From Aeromonas dhakensis (GTDB lineage: Bacteria; Pseudomonadota; Gammaproteobacteria; Enterobacterales; Aeromonadaceae), in assembly GCF_000820305.1 (NCBI RefSeq), contig NZ_CDBH01000064.1:124001-188000 (forward strand): a stretch of 64,000 nt of DNA, written 5' to 3'. A program made the position numbers and the translations under genes. Of this stretch, positions 26,402 to 37,036 are shown piece after piece (the stretch's first letter is position 1; each line of letters opens with the position of its first letter). A model generated the notes under the pieces. That model saw nothing but the letters and a program-made list of their open reading frames with translations. It made no database searches and was not told where the DNA came from.

Positions 26402-27891
26402 CAGGGATCCTCCCCTCTTGTAGGGAGAAGGCCCTTGTCGGCCTCCTGCTCGCGTCTGCGCTGATCCTCCTTGCGCAGCCGCTGCTCCAGCAGCAGTACG
26501 GGGGGAGATGGAGGCAGCGGGGCATCCGGGGTAGCGGCCTGTTCGGGGGGATCGACGGGCTTGGGATCCTGCGCCTCTGGTACTGCCGCGGGCGGCTGGG
26601 CGCGCAGCAGCGCCAGGTTGTAAAGTGCATCTTCATGGTTGGGGGCCAGTGCCAGCGCCGCCAGATAGGCCTGCTCGGCGGCGGCCAGCTGGCCCAGCTG
26701 TACCAGGGCGTTGCCCCGGTTGTAGTTGGCGGTGGCGCTGTTGGCCCGGCCGTAGGCGGCAACGGCCCGGGCGTAGTCGCCGGCCCGATACCAGGCATTG
26801 CCCTGCCAGACGGGATCGGCAAAGGCGCGGGCCGCCTCCTGATAGCGCCCCTGCAAGAAGGCCTGCCAGGCCAGGTTGTCCCCGTCGGGGGGCATGCTGG
26901 CAAGTGCCGGATTGGCCTGCAGGGAGGGGGGCGTCAGCAAGAGTGTCCCCATTACCACCAGCCATAGGCTGCCGATGCGGGCCAGCAGTGCCAGCGGCAG
27001 CAGGGGCAGCAGCAACCAGGGGCCGAGATCCTGCGCCTGGTGCGCGCCTGTGGTCTGACTCATGGGCAGGGGGGCAAAGCGCGGCAATCCTTGCTGCAGC
27101 CACTGCAGCTGACCGCCGAGATCGGTTGCCAGCTGCTGCAGCGTTGCCACATCCGGGGCGGGCAGCTCGCGGCCAAGGCCGCCGCCCAGGGTGGCGGGCA
27201 GCTGACTGGCCTGGCCTGCGTTGACCAGCAGGATATCGAGACGGGCTTGCACTTCGGGGTGGCAAAAGAGGTTGCCCTGGCAGGGCCAGCTCGCCTTGAT
27301 CCGCTCGGCCTGACGGGCGGTCAGGTCATCGGTGATCAGCAGCAGGCGGGCTTGCCGGCCGGCGGGGATCTGCTTGAGCGCCAGTGCCACGGCGCGCTCG
27401 GGCGCACTGCCCTGTCTTGGCATGATGGCCGGGCGTAGGTCGGGCAGCAGCAGGGCGATGGCCTGCTGATCCCGGGTGGGCGGCATGGCGAGGTAGGCAT
27501 CCCCGGCAAACAGAATGAGGGCGATGGGATGGGCTGCTTCCTGCCGCTCGCTGTCGGCCAGCAGATCCTGCAGCAGTACCCGCACCCGGGTGGCCCGATC
27601 CGGCAGCAGGTCGGTGGCCAGCATGGAGCGGGAGAGATCCAGCAGCCAGATGTCTAGGGCCGGGCTTGGCACGCTCAGGCTCTGCTGACGCAGGGCCGGG
27701 CCGCTCAAGGCCAGGATCACCGGCAGGCAGGCCAACCAGAGCCAGGGGCGCTGGCGCCGCTGCCCCGGCAGCAGATAGGCCTGCATGGCGGGGGCCAGCA
27801 GCGGGGCCTGGCGGCGACGGCGCCACCCCTGCCACAGCCAGGGCAGCAGGGCCAGCAACCAGAGTGGGCGCAGCAGGGTGAGCTCCATCAT
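26398..27891 (-). CDS. BatB/BatC-like VWA plus TPR membrane protein
   Basis: A fusion of 497 residues. It has two N-terminal membrane segments, a von Willebrand A domain with an intact metal-ion-dependent adhesion site (DIWLLDLSRSMLAT, D-x-S-x-S, near residue 85), a membrane segment near residue 300, then a TPR array (NPALASMPPDGDNLAW to LYNLALLRAQ, residues 320-425) and a Pro-rich, highly charged tail. In many species VWA and TPR parts are separate batB and batC genes. It overlaps its neighbours by 4 nt on each side. Confidence 0.88.
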   Translation of the reverse strand: MMELTLLRPLWLLALLPWLWQGWRRRRQAPLLAPAMQAYLLPGQRRQRPWLWLACLPVILALSGPALRQQSLSVPSPALDIWLLDLSRSMLATDLLPDRATRVRVLLQDLLADSERQEAAHPIALILFAGDAYLAMPPTRDQQAIALLLPDLRPAIMPRQGSAPERAVALALKQIPAGRQARLLLITDDLTARQAERIKASWPCQGNLFCHPEVQARLDILLVNAGQASQLPATLGGGLGRELPAPDVATLQQLATDLGGQLQWLQQGLPRFAPLPMSQTTGAHQAQDLGPWLLLPLLPLALLARIGSLWLVVMGTLLLTPPSLQANPALASMPPDGDNLAWQAFLQGRYQEAARAFADPVWQGNAWYRAGDYARAVAAYGRANSATANYNRGNALVQLGQLAAAEQAYLAALALAPNHEDALYNLALLRAQPPAAVPEAQDPKPVDPPEQAATPDAPLPPSPPVLLLEQRLRKEDQRRREQEADKGLLPTRGEDPW

Positions 27892-28898
27892 GGGGCGCCT
27901 CGGGACGGCTGATCAGGCTGGGCCTTGCGAGTCAGCCGCACCGGCCAGCGCAACCGGGCTGGCCAGCTCAGCAGCAGCCAGGCCAGCGCCAGCGGCCAGG
28001 GGTAGAGCTCCACGTTGGGGCGATAACGGGTTTGCGCGGTGGCGACGGGTTCCAGGGTATCCAGCGTCTGATTGATGGCCTCGAGATCCCCCTGGGTGCG
28101 CGCGCGGAAGTAACGGCCATGGCCCACCTCGGCCAGTTGCTGCAAGAGGGCTTCGTCCAGCTCGGCGCTGGGATCGCTCTGGGCCGGGGCCAGCGTGGGT
28201 GCCATCGCCTCGGCAAAGGTATCCGGATCGGCGCCCACCCCCAGGGTATAGAGGCGAATGCCTGCGGCGGCGGCTCGTTTGGCTTCGCTCAGGGGATCGG
28301 CGCTGCCGGCGGTGTTGCGCCCGTCGGTGACCAGCAACAGGGCGGTGGAGCGGTTGGGAGCCTTGTGCTGGTGAGCAAGCAGGATGGCCTCGCCCAGCGC
28401 GGTGGTGCGTCCCACCAGCTCGAAATCGAGCTCGCGGGTGAGGCCGAGCAGGGCGTTGGTCTCCTGGGTCAGGGGTGAGAGCAGGTAGGCGTGATCGGCA
28501 AACACGATGAGGGCGATGCGATCACCGGGGCGGGCGGCGATGAGCCTGTCTATCTGCTGGCGCACCGCGCTGAGCCGGTTTTTTTGCTCCCCGTCGTCCA
28601 GCATGTCCTGGGTGCGCATGCTGTCGGAGAGATCCACCGCCAGGATGAGATCCCGGCTGCTCTGATAGCTCACCTGAGGCGGCTCCTGCCACTGGGGGCG
28701 GCAGAGCGCCAGCACCAGGGCGCACCAGCACAGCGCCATCCGCCACAGGGGCTGGCCGGCATGGGGGCGCAGCAGAGGAAAGCCGGCATGGTTCAGCACG
28801 CCGGGGTCGTGTGCGCCGCTGGGGCGGGGTGGCAGACCGAAGCGCACCAGCAGCGGCAGCACCAGCGCCAGGGCAAACCAGGGCCAGGCGAGGATCAT
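27888..28898 (-). CDS. batA: BatA-like VWA domain membrane protein
   Basis: A 336-residue protein with a hydrophobic N-terminus (ILAWPWFALALVLPLLVRF), a second segment (MALCWCALVLALCRP) and a VWA domain carrying the MIDAS DLILAVDLSDSMRTQ (D-x-S-x-S) near residue 85. A C-terminal membrane helix (WPLALAWLLLSWPA) ends the domain. VWA proteins of this kind partner with MoxR ATPases, with which it is co-encoded. Overlaps both neighbouring genes by 4 nt. Confidence 0.88.
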   Translation of the reverse strand: MILAWPWFALALVLPLLVRFGLPPRPSGAHDPGVLNHAGFPLLRPHAGQPLWRMALCWCALVLALCRPQWQEPPQVSYQSSRDLILAVDLSDSMRTQDMLDDGEQKNRLSAVRQQIDRLIAARPGDRIALIVFADHAYLLSPLTQETNALLGLTRELDFELVGRTTALGEAILLAHQHKAPNRSTALLLVTDGRNTAGSADPLSEAKRAAAAGIRLYTLGVGADPDTFAEAMAPTLAPAQSDPSAELDEALLQQLAEVGHGRYFRARTQGDLEAINQTLDTLEPVATAQTRYRPNVELYPWPLALAWLLLSWPARLRWPVRLTRKAQPDQPSRGAP

Positions 28899-29467
28899 GA
28901 TTGCCTCCGGATGTGCACATTTCTTGTGCGGCTTCGCCAGCGAGTGCGCAGCGCCAGCAACCAGGCTGGCGGGCAGATGCAGCTGCGTCCCCAGGCGAGG
29001 TAGGCCCGGCGCAGTGCTTGGCGCTGCTGCGCATCCGGGCTTTGACCGCCGTAGAGCCAGGCAGACCAGTGCGGGGCCAGCTCGCGAAAACGGCTGCCTC
29101 CCAGAGGATCGAGCCCCAAAGAATCAAGAAAGACGAGCCAGGACTCGCCCTGCAGGGAGGCCGCCTCGGGCCAGCGCGGCAGCACGGCCTCGCGCATCAC
29201 GGCTTGCAACTGGGGCACCAGATCGGGGGCCTGCCAGTCGAGCTGCCGCTGCCAGCGGCGATAACGCAACAGGCTCTGCACGCCGAGGATGATCAAGGTG
29301 CCGACCAGCAGGGCGATCAGCAGCCACCACCAGCCCAGCAGGCGGGGATCAGAGGCGAGCTGCAGCGGTGGGCCGGGATGAATGTCGCGCAGCTGGGCCG
29401 CCAGCGGGGAGGTGGGTACATTGCTGCCCGGCACGGCGCTGGCAAGCCAGTTCAGAATTGGCGGCAT
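28895..29467 (-). CDS. DUF4381 domain protein
   Basis: A 190-residue protein of the DUF4381 family, a regular member of MoxR/Bat operons. It has one membrane helix near residues 45-68 (LGWWWLLIALLVGTLIILGVQSLL) and a cytoplasmic C-terminal region. The start at MPPILNWLASAVPG overlaps the DUF58 gene's 3' end by 16 nt. Biochemical role unknown. Confidence 0.8.
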   Translation of the reverse strand: MPPILNWLASAVPGSNVPTSPLAAQLRDIHPGPPLQLASDPRLLGWWWLLIALLVGTLIILGVQSLLRYRRWQRQLDWQAPDLVPQLQAVMREAVLPRWPEAASLQGESWLVFLDSLGLDPLGGSRFRELAPHWSAWLYGGQSPDAQQRQALRRAYLAWGRSCICPPAWLLALRTRWRSRTRNVHIRRQS

Positions 29468-30342
29468 GCCCCCTCCTGCCACTGGCGTTGCAGCGGCTGG
29501 CCGTTGTCGAGCCGGTAGAGGCGCTGCACCAGCGGCAGCAGTTGCTGATGGCTCTGGCGGGCCAGCTGCTCGGCGGCCGCTTGATAGCGCCAGGCGAACC
29601 CCGCTTCGCCGGCCTCGAGCCAGCCGCTCTGCTGGCCGGCGCGCACCGCCAGGCGGCCCTGGGCGGGCAGGGCTGCCTCCAGCGGATCGCGGATCTGCCA
29701 GCAATGAATGTCGTGGCGCCGACCGAGCAGCTGCAACTGGCGGCAGAGCGCCTCATCGAGGGGGCTGTGATCGGTGATCAGGGTCAATCTGGCGCCGTGG
29801 GGCAGGTTGAGCCGGGCCAGGGTATGGGCCAGGGCGTGGGGTGGCGGTGTGCGTGCCAGCCCCAGCCGGTAGTGGTGGCAGAGGGCCTCCAGCAGCGGCA
29901 CCAGCGGGCCGCGCTGATGTTGCAGGTGTGTCTCCACGCCGTGGCAGATCAGGGTGTTGGCCTGCTTTTCCCCTTGCCAGAGCAGGGCGGCGGCCAGCTC
30001 GCAGCCCAGGCGTGCCTTGAGCTGGTGGCGTGAGCCGAAGTACATGGCCGGAGAGAGATCGAGCAGCAGCCAGTGGGCCTGATCCTGCTCTTCGCTGTAG
30101 AGCCGGGTATAGGGGCGACCGAGGCGGGCGGTCACCCGCCAGTCGATGTGGCGCACCTCGTCGCCGGCCTGATAGGCGCGCAGCTCGCGAAAGGTGAGCC
30201 CCGGCGTGCGGCCAAGTCGGCCCTGCGCCACCGGTTGAATACGCGAGCGCGGCCCCTGCCGGGCCCACAGCCTGATCGCCAGCAACCTGGCAAGCGGCAG
30301 GGCGATATCTGGATGGGCGAGGGGATCGGCGGCGCTCGTCAT
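29452..30342 (-). CDS. DUF58 domain protein
   Basis: A 296-residue cytoplasmic protein of the DUF58 family, with the hallmark GLTFRELRAYQAGDEVRHIDWRVTARLGRPYTRLYSEEQDQAHWLLLDLS segment near residues 65-115. DUF58 proteins are constant MoxR partners and have a VWA-like fold. The start is uncertain: the ATG at 30342 lacks a good ribosome site, and an earlier ATG at 30396 would overlap the moxR end by 20 nt. Confidence 0.85.
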   Translation of the reverse strand: MTSAADPLAHPDIALPLARLLAIRLWARQGPRSRIQPVAQGRLGRTPGLTFRELRAYQAGDEVRHIDWRVTARLGRPYTRLYSEEQDQAHWLLLDLSPAMYFGSRHQLKARLGCELAAALLWQGEKQANTLICHGVETHLQHQRGPLVPLLEALCHHYRLGLARTPPPHALAHTLARLNLPHGARLTLITDHSPLDEALCRQLQLLGRRHDIHCWQIRDPLEAALPAQGRLAVRAGQQSGWLEAGEAGFAWRYQAAAEQLARQSHQQLLPLVQRLYRLDNGQPLQRQWQEGACRQF

Positions 30343-30376
30343 GACAGCAGGGCCTGTGCAGAGGGTGCGAGCGGGC

Positions 30377-31327
30377 TCAGGGGCATGGGATCGCATCCAG
30401 CAGCAGGGTGATGAGCGCCTCGTTGTCGAGGTTGTCCGCCAGCGCCTGATAACTGGGGATGAGGCGATGGCGCAGCACGGCCGGCGCCAGCTGCTGAATG
30501 TCTTCGGGCAGCACGAAATCCCGCCCGGCCAGCCAGGCCCTGGCGCGGGCCGCTCTGGCCAGACCTATGCTGGCCCTGGGGCTGGCGCCCACCGCGACCA
30601 GGGGTTCGAGCTCCGGACACAGGCCGCTGCCGGGGCGGGTGGCGCAGACCAGCTGCACCAGATAGTGCTCGAGGCGCCCCTGCATCAGCACCGCCTGCAC
30701 CGCGCTGCGGGCCGCCAGCAGATCGGCCTGGCTCAGGGTGAGTGGCGGCGTTGGCAGGGTGTCGCCCTGGGCGTTGAGCTGGAGGATGGCGAGCTCCATG
30801 GCGGGGCTCGGGTAGTCCACCAGCAGCTTGAGCAGGAAGCGATCGAGCTGGGCCTCCGGCAGGGGATAGGTCCCCTCCTGTTCTATCGGGTTTTGCGTGG
30901 CGGCCACCATAAAGAGGGGTGGCAGGCGCCAGCTCTTCTTGCCCACGGTGATCTGATGCTCAGCCATCGCCTCCAAGAGGGCGGATTGCACCTTGGCCGG
31001 CGCCCGGTTGATCTCGTCCGCCAGCACCAGGTGGTTGAAGAGGGGGCCGGGCTGAAACACGAAGCTGGCATCCTGAGGGTGAAACACCTCGCTGCCGGTG
31101 AGATCGGCGGGCAGCAGATCGGGGGTGAACTGGATGCGGGCGAAGCGCCCCTCCACCGCGCCGGCCAGCGCTTTGACGGCCCGGGTCTTGGCAAGACCGG
31201 GGGCCCCTTCGATCAACACATGTCCTTCACATAACAGGGCGATCAGCAGCCCCTCGATGAGGGGGCCCTGTCCCAGAATCTGACTACCAAGATAGTCCCC
31301 AAGCTGTCTGAACTCGGCCGCTGCCAT
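30377..31327 (-). CDS. moxR: MoxR-family AAA+ ATPase
   Basis: A 316-residue AAA+ chaperone-type ATPase. Walker A is [13 protein letters not shown] near residue 45, Walker [11 protein letters not shown] near residue 105, and sensor region [22 protein letters not shown] near residue 150. MoxR proteins remodel or activate VWA-domain partners; two such proteins lie in the same operon. It is the first gene of the moxR-DUF58-DUF4381-batA-batBC-batD operon. Confidence 0.93.
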   Translation of the reverse strand: MAAAEFRQLGDYLGSQILGQGPLIEGLLIALLCEGHVLIEGAPGLAKTRAVKALAGAVEGRFARIQFTPDLLPADLTGSEVFHPQDASFVFQPGPLFNHLVLADEINRAPAKVQSALLEAMAEHQITVGKKSWRLPPLFMVAATQNPIEQEGTYPLPEAQLDRFLLKLLVDYPSPAMELAILQLNAQGDTLPTPPLTLSQADLLAARSAVQAVLMQGRLEHYLVQLVCATRPGSGLCPELEPLVAVGASPRASIGLARAARARAWLAGRDFVLPEDIQQLAPAVLRHRLIPSYQALADNLDNEALITLLLDAIPCP

Positions 31328-31470
31328 GCAATAAACCCGTTGTTTTCATAGAAGTTGATCTTTTTATACTCCAGTTGGCGCACAAGGGCGAGGGAGGGGG
31401 CCAAGATGGCGGCAATTTAGTTTCAATCAGCCGTATGAAATTTGTGAGTGGATTGTTAAGATGTGGCGCA

Positions 31471-31487
31471 ATGAGGTCAGACCTCTC
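31471..31487. promoter_or_regulatory. Candidate FadR operator upstream of fadIJ
   Basis: Contains GAGGTCAGACCTC, a perfect 13-bp palindrome with the FadR core GGTCnGACC, 37 nt before the fadI start. A FadR box at fadL copy 1 supports the same regulon. Confidence 0.55.
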
Positions 31488-31521
31488 CCTTTTAGTCTTC
31501 TCGTTTAACCAAGGAGCCAGG

Positions 31522-32832
31522 ATGAAAGAGCCATTGAAACTGACGACTCGCCAGGGCGAACGGATTGCCGTCGTGGCGGGTTTGCGCACTCCCTTTGCCA
31601 AGCAGGCCACCGCCTTTCACGGCGTGCCTGCGGTGGATCTGGGCAAGCTGGTGGTGAGCGAGATGCTCGCTCGCACCGATCTCGATCCCAAGCTCATCGA
31701 CCAGCTGGTGTTCGGCCAGGTGGTACAGATGCCGGAAGCCCCCAACATTGCCCGCGAGATCGTGCTCGGCACCGGCATGAGCGTCAGCACCGATGCCTAT
31801 AGCGTGTCGCGCGCCTGCGCCACCAGTTTCCAGGCCGTCGCCAATGTCACCGAATCCATCATGGCCGGCACGGTGGACATCGCCATCGCCGGCGGTGCCG
31901 ACTCCTCCTCCGTGCTGCCCATCGGGGTGAGCAAGAAGCTGGCCCGCGCCCTGGTGGATCTCAACAAGGCGCGCAATCTGCAGCAGCGTTTCAATATCCT
32001 GCGCCAGTTGCGGGTCAAGGATCTGCTGCCGGTGCCGCCCGCCGTGGCCGAGTACTCCACCGGTCTCTCCATGGGGCAGACCGCCGAGCAGATGGCCAAG
32101 AGCCACCAGATCAGCCGCGAGGCGCAAGATGCGCTGGCGCACCGCTCCCATACCCTGGCCGCGCAGGCCTGGGCCGATGGCAAGTTGAGTGGCGAGGTGT
32201 TTACCGCCCACGTGCCTCCCTACAAGGCGCCGCTGGAGCGAGACAACAACATCCGCGAAAGCTCGGATCTGGCGAGCTACGCCAAGCTCAAGCCGGTGTT
32301 TGACCGGCTGCACGGCTCCGTCACCGCCGCCAACGCCACCCCGCTCACCGACGGCGCCGCCGCTGTGTTGCTGATGCGCGAAGGGCGGGCCCGCGAGCTC
32401 GGTCTCGAGCCCCTCGGCTATATCCGCAGCTTCGCGTTTTCTGCCATCGATGTGTGGCAGGACATGCTGATGGGCCCCTCCTACGCCACCCCGCTGGCGC
32501 TGGACCGCGCCGGCATCACGCTCAGCGATCTCACTCTGATCGACATGCACGAAGCCTTTGCCGCCCAGACCCTGGCCAACCTCAAGATGTTTGCCAGCCA
32601 CGAGTTTGCCCAGAGCAAGCTGGGTCGTGATCAGGCCATCGGCGAGGTGGACATGGACAAATTCAACGTCCTTGGTGGCTCGCTGGCCTATGGTCACCCC
32701 TTTGCCGCGACCGGTGCGCGCATGATCACCCAGACCCTGCACGAGCTGCGGCGTCGGGGAGGAGGATTGGGGCTGAACACCGCCTGTGCGGCGGGCGGTC
32801 TCGGCGTGGCCATGGTGTTGGAGGTAGAGTGA
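31522..32832 (+). CDS. fadI: Acetyl-CoA C-acyltransferase FadI (3-ketoacyl-CoA thiolase)
   Basis: The beta subunit of the anaerobic-type fatty acid oxidation complex, 436 residues like E. coli FadI. The nucleophile is in [14 protein letters not shown] near residue 98; the second-half motifs are [17 protein letters not shown] near residue 390 and [10 protein letters not shown] near residue 420. AAGGAGCC precedes the ATG; the longer in-frame extension upstream is ignored. It overlaps fadJ by one base (TGATG). Confidence 0.97.
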   Translation: MKEPLKLTTRQGERIAVVAGLRTPFAKQATAFHGVPAVDLGKLVVSEMLARTDLDPKLIDQLVFGQVVQMPEAPNIAREIVLGTGMSVSTDAYSVSRACATSFQAVANVTESIMAGTVDIAIAGGADSSSVLPIGVSKKLARALVDLNKARNLQQRFNILRQLRVKDLLPVPPAVAEYSTGLSMGQTAEQMAKSHQISREAQDALAHRSHTLAAQAWADGKLSGEVFTAHVPPYKAPLERDNNIRESSDLASYAKLKPVFDRLHGSVTAANATPLTDGAAAVLLMREGRARELGLEPLGYIRSFAFSAIDVWQDMLMGPSYATPLALDRAGITLSDLTLIDMHEAFAAQTLANLKMFASHEFAQSKLGRDQAIGEVDMDKFNVLGGSLAYGHPFAATGARMITQTLHELRRRGGGLGLNTACAAGGLGVAMVLEVE

Positions 32833-34955
32833 TGAGCGAGAAGACTTTTTCCCTGGCGGTGCGCCAGGATGGCATCGGCATTCTCACCATGGATGTGCCG
32901 GGCGAGAGCATGAATACCCTCAAAGCCGCCTTCGTGGACGAGATCCGCACGGTGCTGGCCGAGGTGAAAGCCAATAAAGAGCTGATCGGCCTGGTGGTGG
33001 TCTCCGGCAAGAAGGACTCCTTCATTGCCGGCGCCGACATCAGCATGCTGGCGGCTTGTACCAGCGCCAAGGATGCCGAGACGCTGTCGCGGGAAGGGCA
33101 GGTGATCTTTGCCGAGATCGAGTCGCTGCCCATCCCGGTGATCGCCGCCATCCACGGCCCCTGCCTCGGTGGTGGGCTGGAGCTGGCGTTGGCCTGTCAT
33201 GGCCGGGTGGTCACCGATCACGGCAAGACGGTGCTCGGCCTGCCCGAGGTGCAACTGGGCTTGCTGCCGGGCTCCGGTGGGACCCAGCGTCTGCCGCGCC
33301 TCATCGGGGTGGCCAAGGCGCTCGACCTGATGCTGACCGGCAAGCAGGTGCGGGCCAAGCAGGCCAAGAAACTGGGGCTGGTGGACGATGTGGTGCCGCC
33401 CTCCATCCTGCTGGAGGCCGCCATCAAGTTGGCCAAGAAGGGCAAGCCCCGTCACGAGCTGAAGCGGGATCTGCAGGGCAAGCTGCTGGAGACCAACAAG
33501 CTGGGCCGCAAGGTGCTGTTCGATCAGGCCCGCAAGGGGGTGAAGGCGAAGACCCGCGGCAACTACCCGGCGCCGGATCTGATCCTGGAAGTGGTACGCA
33601 TCGGGGTGGAAGAGGGGATGCAGGCCGGCCTTGCCGCCGAATCCCGCCACTTTGGCGAGCTGGTGATGACCAGCGAATCCGCCGCCCTGCGCTCCATCTT
33701 CTTTGCCACCACCGAGATGAAGAAGGAGGTCACCTATCAGGGGGCCGAGCCGCGCAAGGTGGGCCATGCCGCCGTGCTGGGCGGCGGTCTGATGGGGGGC
33801 GGCATCGCCTTCGTCACCGCCACCAAGGCGGGGGTACCGGTACGGATCAAAGACGTGGCCAGTGCCGGCATCGGCAACGCCATGCGCTACAGCTACGACA
33901 TCCTGGCCAAGAAGCTCAAGCGTCGTCATATCCTGCGCAGCGAGCTTGAGAAGCAGATGAGCCTGCTCACCGGCACCCTCGACTACTCCGGTTTCCACCG
34001 GGTCGACATGGTGGTGGAAGCCGTGTTCGAAGATCTCGCCCTCAAACACCAGATGGTGCAGGACGTGGAGCGCGAATGTGGCGAGCACACAGTGTTTGCC
34101 TCCAACACCTCCTCCCTGCCTATCCACCAGATCGCCTCGGCGGCGGCACACCCGGAGCGGGTAGTGGGGCTGCACTACTTCAGCCCGGTGGACAAGATGC
34201 CGCTGGCGGAAATCATCCCCCACGCCGGCACCAGTGCCGAGACGGTTGCCACCACCCTGGCCTTCGCCCGTGCCCAGGGCAAGACCCCCATCGTGGTCAA
34301 GGACGAGGCGGGTTTCTACGTCAACCGCATCCTGGCCCCCTATATGAACGAGGCGGCGCGCCTGGTGCTGGAAGGGGAGCCGGTGGAGGTGCTGGACGGT
34401 GCCCTGCTCGATTTCGGCTTCCCGGTGGGCCCCATCACCCTGCTGGACGAGGTGGGGATCGACGTTGGCGCCAAGATCTCCCCGATCCTCGAGAAAGAGC
34501 TGGGGGGCGAGCGCTTCCAGGCGCCGGCGGCCTTTGACAAGCTGCTGCAAAACGATCGCAAGGGGCGCAAGAATGGCAAGGGCTTCTACCTCTACGGCAA
34601 AGCCGCCAAGGGCAAGAAGAAGGTGGACGACAGCGTCTATGGCGTCTTGGGCGTCAGCCCCCAGGCCAAACAGGCCAAGGCGGAGATCGCCGAGCGCTGC
34701 GTGCTGATGATGCTCAACGAAGCGGCCATGGCGCTCGACAGCGGCGTGGTGGCCTCGGCCCGCGATGGCGACATCGGCGCCATCTTCGGCATCGGCTTCC
34801 CGCCGTTCCTGGGGGGACCGTTCCGCTACATGGACAGCCTCGGCATCGAGCATTTGGTGGCGCGCCTTGAGCACTACCAGAAGCGCCATGGCGATCGGTT
34901 TGCCCCCTGTGAGCGCCTCAAGGCGATGGCCGCCGAGCAGCAGCGCTTCTATTGA
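32832..34955 (+). CDS. fadJ: Fatty acid oxidation complex subunit alpha FadJ
   Basis: A 707-residue multifunctional enzyme: enoyl-CoA hydratase/isomerase (residues 1-190, [12 protein letters not shown] and [19 protein letters not shown]), then L-3-hydroxyacyl-CoA dehydrogenase ([16 protein letters not shown] near residue 310, [15 protein letters not shown] near residue 450). It forms a complex with FadI and degrades acyl-CoA, including under anaerobic conditions. Start and FadI stop share one base. Confidence 0.97.
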   Translation: MSEKTFSLAVRQDGIGILTMDVPGESMNTLKAAFVDEIRTVLAEVKANKELIGLVVVSGKKDSFIAGADISMLAACTSAKDAETLSREGQVIFAEIESLPIPVIAAIHGPCLGGGLELALACHGRVVTDHGKTVLGLPEVQLGLLPGSGGTQRLPRLIGVAKALDLMLTGKQVRAKQAKKLGLVDDVVPPSILLEAAIKLAKKGKPRHELKRDLQGKLLETNKLGRKVLFDQARKGVKAKTRGNYPAPDLILEVVRIGVEEGMQAGLAAESRHFGELVMTSESAALRSIFFATTEMKKEVTYQGAEPRKVGHAAVLGGGLMGGGIAFVTATKAGVPVRIKDVASAGIGNAMRYSYDILAKKLKRRHILRSELEKQMSLLTGTLDYSGFHRVDMVVEAVFEDLALKHQMVQDVERECGEHTVFASNTSSLPIHQIASAAAHPERVVGLHYFSPVDKMPLAEIIPHAGTSAETVATTLAFARAQGKTPIVVKDEAGFYVNRILAPYMNEAARLVLEGEPVEVLDGALLDFGFPVGPITLLDEVGIDVGAKISPILEKELGGERFQAPAAFDKLLQNDRKGRKNGKGFYLYGKAAKGKKKVDDSVYGVLGVSPQAKQAKAEIAERCVLMMLNEAAMALDSGVVASARDGDIGAIFGIGFPPFLGGPFRYMDSLGIEHLVARLEHYQKRHGDRFAPCERLKAMAAEQQRFY

Positions 34956-34989
34956 GGGTGCGCCGCTCGCGGCAACAAGCCAACCGACA

Positions 34990-35023
34990 AGGAGGCGATC
35001 CCGGGGTCGCCTCCTTCTTTTTG
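34990..35023 (+). terminator. Terminator of fadIJ
   Basis: AAGGAGGCGA / TCGCCTCCTT stem followed by CTTTTT, 35 nt after the fadJ stop. The rest of the 294-bp spacer to 35249 shows no gene. Confidence 0.85.
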
Positions 35024-35249
35024 GCGCAGCGCTGGGGGAGGAGAGGGCAGTAGGCTGACAACGGGTTGAATTGCGTCCATATTTTTCCTCGGCAAGGGAT
35101 AAATTGTTGATCCAACGCAAAGTAGCCCCCTATTTATTACTTTGGTGGCATAGGACTCAGGCGCTGGTTGGGGTCAAATAGCATCATCAGGAACGGGGAA
35201 TAACCCCGTCACGAAAGGGACACCCATTTCACTGGATGAAGGACACATA

Positions 35250-35390
35250 ATGAGTCTGCTTGAACAAACCATCTGGACTGTATTGGGATACGGGGCCATG
35301 CCCTTTATCTTCCTGAGCGGGTTTGTAGCGGTGGCAGTGACCTGCTGCTTGCTGCTCAATGCCTTCGGGGTCAAGTCCGCCGAGAAGTGA
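35250..35390 (+). CDS. TIGR02808-type short membrane protein
   Basis: A 46-residue frame with GAAGGA upstream. The product MSLLEQTIWTVLGYGAMPFI continues into one transmembrane helix (residues 17-37) and a polar tail GVKSAEK. It matches the TIGR02808 short protein family seen in Vibrio, Shewanella and Aeromonas, of unknown function. Followed by its own strong terminator, so it is a monocistronic gene. Confidence 0.8.
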   Translation: MSLLEQTIWTVLGYGAMPFIFLSGFVAVAVTCCLLLNAFGVKSAEK

Positions 35391-35413
35391 TCCGCTTCTT
35401 TCGTTCATACCGC

Positions 35414-35447
35414 CAAATGCCAGTCTTCGGACTGGCATTTGTTTTTT
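35414..35447 (+). terminator. Terminator of the TIGR02808 gene
   Basis: AAATGCCAGTC / GACTGGCATTT stem with TTCG loop and GTTTTTT. Confidence 0.92.
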
Positions 35448-35582
35448 GAGCCTTGGCAGGCCGTTATCTGCACGAGCCGGGCCAAATGTGTGCTGCTTGA
35501 GGTCGAACCTGCCGCCGATTTTGATTACACTGGCGCGCAGTTTTTCGTTTCGGCCCGCTTCCCAAGGTATTCAAGGTTTTCT

Positions 35583-36140
35583 ATGGCTCTCAAGGCAACC
35601 GTATTCAAGGCTCAGCTCAGCCTGTCCGACATGGATCGCAATCTCTATCAGGACTTCTCTCTCACCCTGGCCCGTCACCCCTCCGAGACCGACGAGCGGA
35701 TGATGATCCGGCTGGCGGCCTTCGCCTGGCACGCCGCCGAGCGACTGGAGTTCACCAAGGGACTCTCTGCCGATGATGAGCCCGAGCTCTGGCGCAAGAA
35801 CTATTCCGACGAGATTGAACTCTGGGTAGAGCTCGGCCAGCCCGACGAGCGCCGTCTCAAGAAGGCGTGCAATCGCTCCCGCCATGTGGTGCTCTACCTC
35901 TACGGCGGCCGTGGCACCAGCGTCTGGTGGAAGCAGAACCAGGGCAAGCTCAGCCTGCACGACAACCTCACCGTGATTGAGCTCTCCGACAGCCAGACCC
36001 TGCCGCTGACCGAGATGGTGGAGCGCACCATGCAGCTCACCTGTACCATCTCCGACGGCCAGCTCTGGGTGAGCAACGGTCGCCAGGAAGTGACCCTGGA
36101 TCCCGTGCTGCTGATGGGAACCCCCGCCCGCGAACTGTAA
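35583..36140 (+). CDS. yaeQ: YaeQ family protein
   Basis: A 185-residue YaeQ protein with the family start MALKATVFKAQLSLSDMDRN and the conserved VLYLYGGRGTSVWWKQNQ segment near residue 110. YaeQ has a PD-(D/E)XK-like fold; its role is unresolved, although overexpression can compensate loss of RfaH. The upstream in-frame extension lacks family sequence. The AEC transporter follows 11 nt later and may be co-transcribed. Confidence 0.92.
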   Translation: MALKATVFKAQLSLSDMDRNLYQDFSLTLARHPSETDERMMIRLAAFAWHAAERLEFTKGLSADDEPELWRKNYSDEIELWVELGQPDERRLKKACNRSRHVVLYLYGGRGTSVWWKQNQGKLSLHDNLTVIELSDSQTLPLTEMVERTMQLTCTISDGQLWVSNGRQEVTLDPVLLMGTPAREL

Positions 36141-36151
36141 AGGACTCGCCC

Positions 36152-37036
36152 ATGTTCAGCGCGCTGCTCAATATCGTCATTCCGGTGTTTGCGGTGGTGG
36201 GGCTTGGCGCCCTCTACGGCCGGTTGCGTCCGGGCGGCGCGCTGGGCTATGTCAATCGGGCCAATATCGAGCTGTTTACCCCCGCGCTGGTGTTCTCGGC
36301 GCTGGTCAAATACCCGCTGGATCTGATGGCCCACCTCTCGCTCATCGCGGCGGGGGCCCTGGTGATCCTGCTGCCGGGGCTGCTGCTCTCCCTGCTCAGG
36401 CTTAGCAGCATCAGCCGACCGGCCCTGATCCTGCCCGCCATGTTTCGCAACACCGGCAACCTCGGCATTCCGCTGATGGTGCTGGCCTTCGGCGAGCAGC
36501 AGCTGGGCGCCATCATCATCCTCTTCGTGCTCTCCAACCTGCTCCACTTCTCGGTGGGCATGTTCATCCTCTCGGCCAACACCTCCCGCTGGCTCTGGCT
36601 GAAAAGCCCTGTGCTGTGGGCCGCCTTGGCGGGCCTGCTGGTGGCCAATCTGCACATTCCGCTGCCCGAGTACCTGGTGACCAGCGCCTCGCTGCTCGGC
36701 CAGATCTCGGTGCCCTTGATGCTGTTTGCCCTCGGCATCCGGCTGATGGAAGGGGAGCTGGATCACCTGGGGCTCGCCCTCAAGTGCAACCTGCTCTATC
36801 TGCTGGCCGGCGGCATCTCCCTGGGTCTGGCGGTCTGGCTGCTGCCGCTGCAACCGGCCTGGGTCCCGCTCCTGATGCTGTCGGTCGCGCTGCCGCCGGC
36901 GGTGCTCAACTACATGCTGTGCGAGCAGTACCAGTGCCAGCCCGAGAAGGTGGCCAGTATCGTGCTCGGTGGCAATGCGCTCTCGGTCCTGGTGATCCCG
37001 CTGGCAGTCTGGCTGGCCCTGCATCTGGGCAGTTGA
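36152..37036 (+). CDS. AEC-family (auxin efflux carrier-like) permease
   Basis: A 294-residue, ten-helix membrane protein with the AEC organisation, starting MFSALLNIVIPVFAVVGLGALYG and containing FRNTGNLGIPLMVLAFG in the first inverted repeat. These carriers move organic acids or amino acids; the substrate cannot be told. It lies directly before the purine island on the same strand, with a 215-bp spacer. Confidence 0.88.
   Translation: MFSALLNIVIPVFAVVGLGALYGRLRPGGALGYVNRANIELFTPALVFSALVKYPLDLMAHLSLIAAGALVILLPGLLLSLLRLSSISRPALILPAMFRNTGNLGIPLMVLAFGEQQLGAIIILFVLSNLLHFSVGMFILSANTSRWLWLKSPVLWAALAGLLVANLHIPLPEYLVTSASLLGQISVPLMLFALGIRLMEGELDHLGLALKCNLLYLLAGGISLGLAVWLLPLQPAWVPLLMLSVALPPAVLNYMLCEQYQCQPEKVASIVLGGNALSVLVIPLAVWLALHLGS

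Noticed and set aside
32694-35120. An 808-codon open frame on the minus strand
   Set aside because: Fully antisense to fadI end and fadJ. No recognisable domains, and composition is shadow-like.
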